DNA of 5,132 nucleotides from Chitinophagaceae bacterium (lineage in GTDB: Bacteria; Bacteroidota; Bacteroidia; Chitinophagales; Chitinophagaceae), in assembly GCA_003489485.1 (NCBI GenBank), contig DNMB01000040.1, forward strand, positions 3,626 to 8,757, written 5' to 3'. Under the pieces are notes generated by a model. That model was not told where the DNA came from, did not search any database, and saw nothing but the letters and a program-made list of their open reading frames with translations. Below are positions 1 to 5,132 of the stretch, one piece after another; the stretch's first letter is position 1; each line of letters begins with the position of its first letter. Both the position numbers and the translations under genes were made by a program.

Positions 1-398
1 CCAAAGCGTGGTAAAATACGATGAACGAGTTCGTCGGTTCCTCCGTACAACGAAAAATGAGAGAGAATCTTATCGCCTTGGTTGAGCGTACTCATCATCA
101 GCGTAGTGATGGCGGCCATGCCCGAGGCATGCAAAATACCTTTTGCTTCCAGATCCAGTCCGTATGTTTCGAGCAATGCGATCTTTTCTTCTGCTTCGGT
201 TACCGTAGGATTGCCCCATCTTGCATAGATGTATCCGGGCTCTTGTCCGGTAAAGCGATGCATGCCTTGCTCCGCACTATCAAACACGTAGGTGCTACTG
301 GCATAAATGGGAGTCAGGTGCGCATGCGAGGAATCGGATCGGTGTCCTCCGTGAACGGCAACGGATCCCCAGCCTTTTGCAGGTGTTGTTTTTTTCAT
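1..398 (-). CDS. PLP-dependent trans-sulfuration enzyme (Cys/Met metabolism family), N-terminal part only
   Basis: Reading leftward from an ATG at 398-396 gives 132 residues with no stop before the window edge, about a third of the usual roughly 400-residue family length. Family marks are visible: a Y-A-R-x-x-N-P-T motif at residues 58-65, whose Tyr and Arg contact the PLP phosphate of the partner subunit; an A-S-G-M-A-A segment at 91-96 for the phosphate-binding turn; and S-L-Y-G-G-T at 116-121, where the Tyr stacks on the cofactor ring. The family makes or breaks C-S bonds of cystathionine, homocysteine or methionine in the cytoplasm. The residue after Y-G is Gly, whereas canonical methionine gamma-lyases carry Cys, which favours a cystathionine gamma-synthase or gamma-lyase. 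The catalytic lysine lies beyond the window, so the exact reaction is open. The start is 12 bases past the fabH stop, so the two are probably co-transcribed. No Shine-Dalgarno is evident. Confidence 0.9.
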   Translation of the reverse strand, partial: MKKTTPAKGWGSVAVHGGHRSDSSHAHLTPIYASSTYVFDSAEQGMHRFTGQEPGYIYARWGNPTVTEAEEKIALLETYGLDLEAKGILHASGMAAITTLMMSTLNQGDKILSHFSLYGGTDELVHRILPRF

Positions 399-410
399 AG
401 GGCAAAACTG

Positions 411-1415
411 TTACTGTTTGGTGTCGTAGGCCCATTTAACCCAAATGGCACCCCATGTAAATCCTCCTCCGAAGGCTGCCAGAATAATGTTATCTCCTTT
501 TTTGAGTTTGGATTCCCACTCCCACAAACATAAGGGAATTGTGGCGGCCGTGGTATTGCCATATCGCTCAATATTGATCATTACTTTTTCGGTAGTAAGT
601 CCCATTCGGCTGGCAGTGGCATCGATGATGCGAAGGTTGGCTTGGTGTGGTACCAGCCAGGCAATATCGGCTCCGGTTAGCTGGTTGCGCTCCATTAATT
701 CTGCGCTAACATCGGCCATTCCCTTTACGGCAAACTTAAATACCGCTTGCCCTTCTTGATACGCGTAGTGCTCTCTATTGGCTACTGTTTCTTGACTGGC
801 CGGACGAAGTGATCCGCCCGCTTTCATGTGCAAATAGCTGGCTCCTGTGCCATCCGAGCGTAAGATGCTGTCTCTGATGCCGAGTTCTTCTGTGCCGGGT
901 TCTAACAGCACGGCGCCTGCTCCATCACCAAAGATGATGCAGGTGGCTCTGTCTTGGTAGTCGACGATCGAACTCATCTTGTCGGCACCACAGACCACTA
1001 CTTTTTTGTAGCGACCGCTTTCGATCAGTGCAGCACCCTGTGCCAAGGCGAATAAAAATCCGGAGCAGGCAGCAGAAAGGTCATATCCCCAGGCTTGTGT
1101 GGCTCCGATCTTCGCACAAACTAAATTGGCCGTGGATGGAAAGACCATATCGGGGGTAACGGTGCCCACGATCAGGCAGTCGATCTCTTCGGGTCGTATT
1201 CCTCTTTTTGTACAGAGTTCAAGCACCGCCGGTACCACCATATCGGAGGTGGCTTTTCCTTCTTCTTTTTGAATTCTTCTCTCTGCAATACCGGTACGGG
1301 TACGGATCCATTCATCGTTGGTGTCGACCATTTTTTCGAGATCGAAATTGGTGAGTTTGTCTTCGGGAACATACCCGCCAACCGCGGTAATAACGGCTTG
1401 AATCTTAGTCTGCAT
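411..1415 (-). CDS. fabH: 3-oxoacyl-[acyl-carrier-protein] synthase III (KAS III)
   Basis: FabH condenses an acyl-CoA primer with malonyl-ACP to start each round of type II fatty-acid synthesis in the cytoplasm. The 334-residue product is slightly longer than E. coli FabH (317). The catalytic triad is complete: Cys117 in A-A-C-S-G-F, His257 in V-P-H-Q-A-N-L-R, and Asn287 in Y-G-N-T-T-A-A. CoA-binding positions are also kept: Trp36 in [10 protein letters not shown] and Arg156, just ahead of I-I-F-G-D-G-A-G-A. The C-terminal A-F-G-G-G-F-T-W-G signature is at 314-322. Phe92 in F-P-S aligns with E. coli Phe87, which lines the primer pocket at the dimer interface; I do not predict the primer from this alone. 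The start ATG is 22 bases downstream of a TAACTTTG -7 element. It is transcribed divergently from ruvA and leads into the PLP enzyme gene. No plsX or rpmF, frequent fabH neighbours, lies next to it. Confidence 0.97.
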   Translation of the reverse strand: MQTKIQAVITAVGGYVPEDKLTNFDLEKMVDTNDEWIRTRTGIAERRIQKEEGKATSDMVVPAVLELCTKRGIRPEEIDCLIVGTVTPDMVFPSTANLVCAKIGATQAWGYDLSAACSGFLFALAQGAALIESGRYKKVVVCGADKMSSIVDYQDRATCIIFGDGAGAVLLEPGTEELGIRDSILRSDGTGASYLHMKAGGSLRPASQETVANREHYAYQEGQAVFKFAVKGMADVSAELMERNQLTGADIAWLVPHQANLRIIDATASRMGLTTEKVMINIERYGNTTAATIPLCLWEWESKLKKGDNIILAAFGGGFTWGAIWVKWAYDTKQ

Positions 1416-1437
1416 GGGCTAGGGTTGAAAAATTGGG

Positions 1438-1445
1438 CAAAGTTA
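1438..1445 (-). promoter_or_regulatory. Bacteroidota-type -7 promoter element for fabH
   Basis: The leftward strand reads TAACTTTG here, an exact match to the Bacteroidota primary-sigma -7 consensus TAnnTTTG. It lies 22 bases before the fabH ATG, which would give a 5' leader of roughly 15-18 bases. No clear TTG-type -33 element is seen at the expected distance upstream; the nearest candidate reads GTTAAGG. The element overlaps the left arm of the inverted repeat at 1440-1473. Confidence 0.6.
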
Positions 1446-1473
1446 AGGTAAAGCACTGCTGCCCCCTTAACTT
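1440..1473. repeat. Perfect 9-base inverted repeat in the fabH/ruvA divergent promoter region
   Basis: The left arm AAGTTAAGG (1440-1448) is the exact reverse complement of the right arm CCTTAACTT (1465-1473), with 16 bases between. Each arm contains the core of an outward-facing -7-like element, so the symmetry puts one promoter core on each strand. It could be a binding site for a dimeric regulator, or simply the outcome of two divergent promoters with similar -7 sequences. The 16-base gap and the absence of a following T-run make an intrinsic terminator unlikely. Confidence 0.6.
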
Positions 1474-1474
1474 G
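1468..1474 (+). promoter_or_regulatory. Weak -7-like element immediately upstream of ruvA
   Basis: TAACTTG lies four bases before the ruvA ATG and differs from TAnnTTTG by one missing T. If it is used, transcription would begin at or just beside the ATG, giving a leaderless or nearly leaderless ruvA-sprA message. No convincing -33 TTG is found at the proper spacing, so the true promoter may instead lie inside the fabH start region. Confidence 0.3.
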
Positions 1475-1478
1475 CAGT

Positions 1479-2060
1479 ATGATCAGCTTTTTAAAAGGAA
1501 AGTTCATTCACAAATCACCTGCCCAGGTTTGGATGGATGTGGGAGGAGTAGGGTACGAGGTCAACATAAGTTTAAATACGTATTCAAAAATTCAGGACCT
1601 CTCGGAAGGCATGCTCTATACCCATTTGCTCATCAGAGAAGATGCCCATCTGCTGTTTGGTTTTGGCGAACTCTCCGAAAGGGATATATTTCAACATCTT
1701 ATAAGCGTTTCGGGGATCGGCGCCAGCACGGCAAGGGTGATGCTTTCTTACATGAAACCCGAGGAACTGGCCGGGGCTATTTTAAGGGGCGATACCCGTT
1801 CGCTGGAGGCCATCAAAGGGATCGGGAAAAAGACGGCCGAACGGATGGTGCTGGAGCTCAAGGACAAGCTTGCAAAACATCCTCTTGAAGCAAATAATTC
1901 ACCTCTGATAAACAATACTTTGCAACAAGATTCGTTAAATGCACTGATGGCTTTGGGCATCAGTCGGCAAGCGGCTGCACAGGCTCTTGAAAAGGTGCTC
2001 AAAACCCACCCGGACCTGGGTACTGAAGAGTTGATCAAGCAGACACTTCGTTCACTGTAG
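1479..2060 (+). CDS. ruvA: Holliday junction branch migration complex subunit RuvA
   Basis: RuvA binds four-way DNA junctions as a tetramer or octamer and loads the RuvB helicase ring for branch migration in recombinational repair. The 193-residue product has the usual length and three-domain plan. An OB-fold (about 1-63) opens with M-I-S-F-L-K-G and contains G-G-V-G-Y-E-V. Two helix-hairpin-helix motifs follow, S-G-I-G at 78-81 and K-G-I-G-K-K-T-A at 113-120. The RuvB-contacting C-terminal domain (about 148-193) comes after a variable linker rich in Asn. Glu54-Asp55 in R-E-D-A match the acidic pin (Glu55-Asp56 in E. coli) that separates strands at the junction centre. The ATG is preferred because the protein begins exactly where family members do. 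No Shine-Dalgarno is visible. It is 29 bases ahead of sprA on the same strand, so co-transcription is likely. Confidence 0.97.
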   Translation: MISFLKGKFIHKSPAQVWMDVGGVGYEVNISLNTYSKIQDLSEGMLYTHLLIREDAHLLFGFGELSERDIFQHLISVSGIGASTARVMLSYMKPEELAGAILRGDTRSLEAIKGIGKKTAERMVLELKDKLAKHPLEANNSPLINNTLQQDSLNALMALGISRQAAAQALEKVLKTHPDLGTEELIKQTLRSL

Positions 2061-2089
2061 TCCGATCCAAAACTAACCATCAGAGAAGA

Positions 2090-2191
2090 TTGATTCGTTT
2101 CGCAGCAAATATTGTTGGGCCCATTTTTATTTTGATCTCTTCGTGGGCGTTTTGTCTTCCGGCAGGGGCTGCTGCCTCTCCTTTTTTTGCA
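2090..2191 (+). other. Predicted Sec signal peptide of SprA
   Basis: The first residues read M(TTG)-I-R-F, followed by a hydrophobic core at about 8-23 and a small-residue C-region with P-A-G-A-A-A at 24-29. Cleavage is plausible after Ala29 or after Ala34. Cys22 is preceded by W-A-F rather than a lipobox, so a lipoprotein is not indicated. This fits a protein exported by Sec and folded into the outer membrane, and it supports the TTG start. Confidence 0.75.
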
Positions 2192-5132
2192 GATACGCTT
2201 CGCTATCCCCTCTATGATCGTTACGCTAATCCTTATGTGCAGCGCCAGTCATTTGGATTTAACCTGCGCGATACCGGTGTTATCAGAAGAAGGGTAGAGT
2301 ACGATCCCGTAACAAGAAGTTACTATAGCACCGAGATGATCGGTAACCGTAATTACAGAACCCCGGCCTCTTTTTCGATGCAAGAGTTTTTACAACTCAA
2401 GGGTCGCGAAGACGAAGTGGCGTATTTCCGCAAAAGGGCATCGATGCTAAGCGAAATGAACCGAAGACTCAATCGTCCTCGTTTTCGCGTCAGCAATGAT
2501 TGGTACAACCGCATTATGGGCGTGGGGCCCGACGGCAAGGTCAAGATCGATATCAAACCTGCGGGGTATGTAGATTTTCTGGCCGGATACCAGGGGCAGA
2601 ACATAAAAAATCCAACCCTTCCTGAGAGAGCTCGTCGCAACGGCGGGTTTGATTTTAACATGAGCTCTCAATTGCAAATGGACGCACAGATCGGGGAGAA
2701 GCTCAAACTCCCCATCAATTACAATACGCTGGCCAATTTTAATTTCGATAACCAGCTCAAACTCGATTTCAAGGGGCAAGACGATGATATCATCAAACAA
2801 TTCGAGGCCGGTAATACCAGTTTCGCCTCTAAGGGTACGTTGATTCCGGGTGCGCAGTCATTGTTCGGGGTCAAGACGCAATTGCAATTTGGAAAGTTGT
2901 TTGTTACGACCGTACTCGCCGATCAGCGTTCGCAGCGCCAGTCAATGGGTGTGCAAGGAGGGGCCACGGCACAGCGATTTACGCTCAAGGCCGATGAATA
3001 CGATGAGAACCGTCACTTTTTGATGGCCCATTATTTTCGCAACCAGTACAACCAGGCCATGAAGCAACTGCCGGTGGTCAATTCGCGCGTGCAGATCTTG
3101 CGCGTGGAGGCCTGGGTCACCAACCGCAATGGTACCACCACCGACACCCGCGATGTGGTAGCGTTCATGGATCTGGGAGAAAGCAGACCCTACTCTCCTT
3201 TGCTGACCGGTGGAGGCAATCCGCTTCCTCAAAACGGAGCGAACAATCTCTATTCGATGTTGGTGTCGAACCCTGCTTACAGAAATTCCTCGCAGGTACA
3301 ATCGGCGCTGACCACATCAGGATTAACGCCGGTGCAGGATTTTGAAAAGACCTTTGCCCGCAAGTTGCAGCCCACCGAATATTATTTTAATCCGCAGATC
3401 GGATTTATTTCACTGAATCAACCCTTGCAACCCGACGAGGTTTTGGGCGTGGCCATTCAATACACCTACAACGGAAGAGTATACCAGCTCGGTGAGTTCT
3501 CGCAAGATGTGCCGCCTGATACGACGGGTAATTTGCAGCGAGTCTTGTTCTTGAAATTGCTCAAAGCCACTTCGCAGCGTACCATGTTGCCCATTTGGGA
3601 TCTGATGATGAAGAACGTTTACTCGGTGGGGTTCGGACAGCTCGAAAGGCAAGACTTTAGTTTGGACATCTTGTACGAAGAGCCTTCGTTGGGTGAGAAG
3701 CGCTACTTGCCCCCGGCCGATGTAATCGATCAGTACAAGGGAATGCCGATCATCTCGCAGGTAAATTTGGATCGTCTCAATAACCAGAACGATCCGCAGC
3801 CCGATGGTGTATTCGATTTCATAGAGGGCTTTACCGTTATCTCTTCGCAGAGTCGAATAATTTTTCCGGTCTTGGAACCCTTTGGTCACGACCTCGATTA
3901 CATTTATCCCAATGCGGCCACTCGAAGCAAGTATCTTTTTTATCCGCTTTACGATACCATCAAAGCCATAGCGCAAACCTTTGCCAACCTGAATCGATTT
4001 AAACTTTTCGGGCGTTCTCGATCGGCCGGCTTTGGTGCGGGCGCCAATCCGATGGGAGGAATGAACGGCGGGGCCATGCCCGGGCAGGCCGGAAGCAGCG
4101 AGTACCAGTTGGGATTCAATATTCCCAGAGGATCGGTGAGTGTTACAGCGGGTGGACAATTATTAACGGAGAACGTAGACTACGAGATCAATTATGATCT
4201 GGGTACACTTCGTGTGGTGAATCCCTCTATCATCAGTGCCGGTATTCCGGTCAACATCAATTACGAGAATAACCAGGCCTTTGGGTTTCAGCAAAAGAAC
4301 TTTTTGGGATTGCGTCTCGATTACCTGGCTAGCAAGCGACTGAGTCTGGGGGGAACGGTCGTACGGTTAGGCGAAAGACCATTTTTCATCAAGCAATCCT
4401 ATGGCGAAGATCCGATCCGCAATGCTATGTACGGATTTGATCTCGACTACCGAAACGATCTGCCGCGTCTCACTAAGATGCTTGATAAACTTCCTTTCTA
4501 CGCTGCCAAAGGTCCTTCTTCTATTACGGCCTACGCCGAAGCGGCGGTTTTACAACCCGGACATGCCCGACAGATCAATGGAACGAATTATGATGGCACA
4601 CCACAACGATCGGGGCAGGTGTACATCGATGACTTCGAAGGGGCAAGGGCGGCCATCGATCTTCGCTTTCCGCTGCTGAGTTGGACGCTGGCCTCTGTAC
4701 CGCAGGGTAACGGACTCTTTCCGGAGGCTTCGCTCAACGACGATCTTCGAAGTGGCCGTAACAGAGCTAAACTTTCTTGGTATAACATTGAGCCGGTCTT
4801 GCAAGAGAAGCGAAGCCCGAACAATCCCATCAATGATGTGAATGAACTCTCTGACCCGCGGGTCAGACAGGTATTGCAACGCGAGATCTTTCCTCGTCGC
4901 AGTACGCAGTTCGGAGAAGGGTTGCTCACCACTTTCGATCTGGCCTTTTATCCAAAAGAGAGAGGACCATACAATTTCGAGACCGATCCCAATCGGATCA
5001 ATGCGTTGGGTGCGTTGCGCAATCCTCGCAATGCCTGGGGAGGACTGATGCGTAACATCGACCAAACCGATTTTGAAACGGGTAATATTGAATTCATTGA
5101 GTTTTGGTTGCAAGATCCCTTTATCAATAACG
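2090..5132 (+). CDS. sprA: SprA/Sov, type IX secretion system outer-membrane translocon, N-terminal part
   Basis: SprA forms the very large outer-membrane beta-barrel through which type IX secretion cargo leaves the periplasm, and in gliding species it is needed for adhesin export and motility. The frame is open from 2090 to the window edge: 1014 residues, under half of the usual roughly 2,300-2,500. A signal peptide covers about residues 1-34. The diagnostic region at about 187-280 includes F-D-F-N, L-P-I-N-Y-N-T, F-D-N-Q-L-K-L, F-E-A-G-N and Q-S-L-F-G-V-K-T-Q-L-Q-F-G-K. Further family segments are P-D-G-V-F-D-F-I-E-G (about 571-580), V-Y-I-D-D-F-E-G-A (844-852) and E-F-I-E-F-W-L-Q-D-P-F (1001-1011). 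There is no in-frame ATG before 2336, and a stop at 2024 bounds the frame. TTG at 2090 is chosen because it puts a basic residue and then a hydrophobic stretch at the N-terminus; starting at 2336 would remove the signal peptide. No stop or frameshift was found by codon-by-codon reading. Confidence 0.96.
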   Translation, partial: MIRFAANIVGPIFILISSWAFCLPAGAAASPFFADTLRYPLYDRYANPYVQRQSFGFNLRDTGVIRRRVEYDPVTRSYYSTEMIGNRNYRTPASFSMQEFLQLKGREDEVAYFRKRASMLSEMNRRLNRPRFRVSNDWYNRIMGVGPDGKVKIDIKPAGYVDFLAGYQGQNIKNPTLPERARRNGGFDFNMSSQLQMDAQIGEKLKLPINYNTLANFNFDNQLKLDFKGQDDDIIKQFEAGNTSFASKGTLIPGAQSLFGVKTQLQFGKLFVTTVLADQRSQRQSMGVQGGATAQRFTLKADEYDENRHFLMAHYFRNQYNQAMKQLPVVNSRVQILRVEAWVTNRNGTTTDTRDVVAFMDLGESRPYSPLLTGGGNPLPQNGANNLYSMLVSNPAYRNSSQVQSALTTSGLTPVQDFEKTFARKLQPTEYYFNPQIGFISLNQPLQPDEVLGVAIQYTYNGRVYQLGEFSQDVPPDTTGNLQRVLFLKLLKATSQRTMLPIWDLMMKNVYSVGFGQLERQDFSLDILYEEPSLGEKRYLPPADVIDQYKGMPIISQVNLDRLNNQNDPQPDGVFDFIEGFTVISSQSRIIFPVLEPFGHDLDYIYPNAATRSKYLFYPLYDTIKAIAQTFANLNRFKLFGRSRSAGFGAGANPMGGMNGGAMPGQAGSSEYQLGFNIPRGSVSVTAGGQLLTENVDYEINYDLGTLRVVNPSIISAGIPVNINYENNQAFGFQQKNFLGLRLDYLASKRLSLGGTVVRLGERPFFIKQSYGEDPIRNAMYGFDLDYRNDLPRLTKMLDKLPFYAAKGPSSITAYAEAAVLQPGHARQINGTNYDGTPQRSGQVYIDDFEGARAAIDLRFPLLSWTLASVPQGNGLFPEASLNDDLRSGRNRAKLSWYNIEPVLQEKRSPNNPINDVNELSDPRVRQVLQREIFPRRSTQFGEGLLTTFDLAFYPKERGPYNFETDPNRINALGALRNPRNAWGGLMRNIDQTDFETGNIEFIEFWLQDPFINN
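4016..4099 (+). other. Gly/Met/Ser-rich low-complexity segment within SprA
   Basis: Residues about 643-670 are rich in Gly, Ala, Met, Ser and Asn and include F-G-A-G-A-N-P-M-G-G-M-N-G-G. They separate two well-structured family regions: the preceding part ends in F-K-L-F-G-R-S-R-S, and the following part resumes with S-E-Y-Q-L-G-F-N-I-P-R-G-S-V. The composition suggests a flexible, exposed loop or linker. The frame runs through it without disruption. Confidence 0.6.

Noticed and set aside
21..533. A 170-codon plus-strand open frame rich in Cys and Phe.
   Set aside because: It spans the 3' end of fabH and the start of the PLP enzyme gene on the opposite strand, both of which are clearly real.
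1440..1473. The inverted repeat read as an intrinsic terminator.
   Set aside because: The stem is short and AT-rich with a 16-base loop and no T-run. It also lies between divergent starts, where no transcript needs to end.
1172..1507. A minus-strand frame overlapping the start of fabH, which could suggest a longer or frameshifted gene.
   Set aside because: FabH reads cleanly from 1415 with the usual N-terminus. This frame is a shifted reading of the same strand and shows no domain features.
1433..1888. A 151-codon plus-strand frame overlapping ruvA.
   Set aside because: It is out of frame with RuvA, whose frame has complete helix-hairpin-helix motifs, and its product is a Arg/Gly-rich frameshift-like sequence without family features.
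2061..2089. A possible promoter, terminator or small gene between ruvA and sprA.
   Set aside because: Only 29 bases, with no stem-loop and no TAnnTTTG element. AGAGAAG at 2082-2088 resembles a Shine-Dalgarno sequence but ends one base before the TTG, too close to act as a standard site.
3410..4159. A 249-codon open frame on the minus strand within sprA.
   Set aside because: It lies wholly antisense to an uninterrupted SprA frame with clear family motifs. Its product is low in recognisable motifs, and its codon pattern is that of a mirror of the real gene.
4550..5113. A 187-codon minus-strand open frame, overlapped by another at 4588-4932.
   Set aside because: Antisense to conserved SprA segments such as V-Y-I-D-D-F-E-G-A. 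Two overlapping antisense frames in one place are typical of composition effects.

Overview
The window comes from a member of the phylum Bacteroidota. The strongest evidence is a 3 kb open frame at the right that encodes the N-terminal part of SprA/Sov, the outer-membrane translocon of the type IX secretion system, a machine confined to the Bacteroidetes-Chlorobi lineage. A TAnnTTTG-type -7 element ahead of fabH and the lack of well-placed Shine-Dalgarno sequences agree with this. Base composition is close to balanced, so an AT-rich Flavobacterium-like genome is less likely. I cannot place the organism below phylum level with confidence.

Layout. Positions 1-1415 hold two leftward genes: fabH (3-oxoacyl-ACP synthase III, complete) and, 12 bases downstream, the N-terminal third of a PLP-dependent trans-sulfuration enzyme (cystathionine gamma-synthase/lyase type) that runs off the left edge. 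Positions 1416-1478 are a 63-base divergent intergenic region. It contains a perfect 9-base inverted repeat whose arms coincide with a good -7 element facing fabH and a weaker one facing ruvA. Positions 1479-2060 are ruvA (complete), followed after 29 bases by sprA from 2090, which runs off the right edge. SprA has no in-frame ATG near its N-terminus. The best start is a TTG that places a typical signal peptide at the very start of the protein.

How the genes relate. The leftward pair joins fatty-acid chain initiation to sulfur amino-acid metabolism. If the PLP enzyme has gamma-lyase activity it would release 2-oxobutanoate, a precursor of propionyl-CoA, which FabH-type enzymes can use as a primer; this is inference. 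The rightward pair links a Holliday-junction branch-migration subunit to a secretion translocon. I see no functional link, only shared transcription in an arrangement I recall from other Bacteroidota.

No RNA genes, mobile elements, CRISPR arrays or clear terminators were found. Coding density is very high and the longest non-coding stretch is the 63-base divergent region. I found no previously undescribed system. The points most worth checking are the symmetrical divergent promoter region, the TTG start of sprA, the fabH copy outside its usual neighbourhood, and a Gly/Met-rich segment in SprA.
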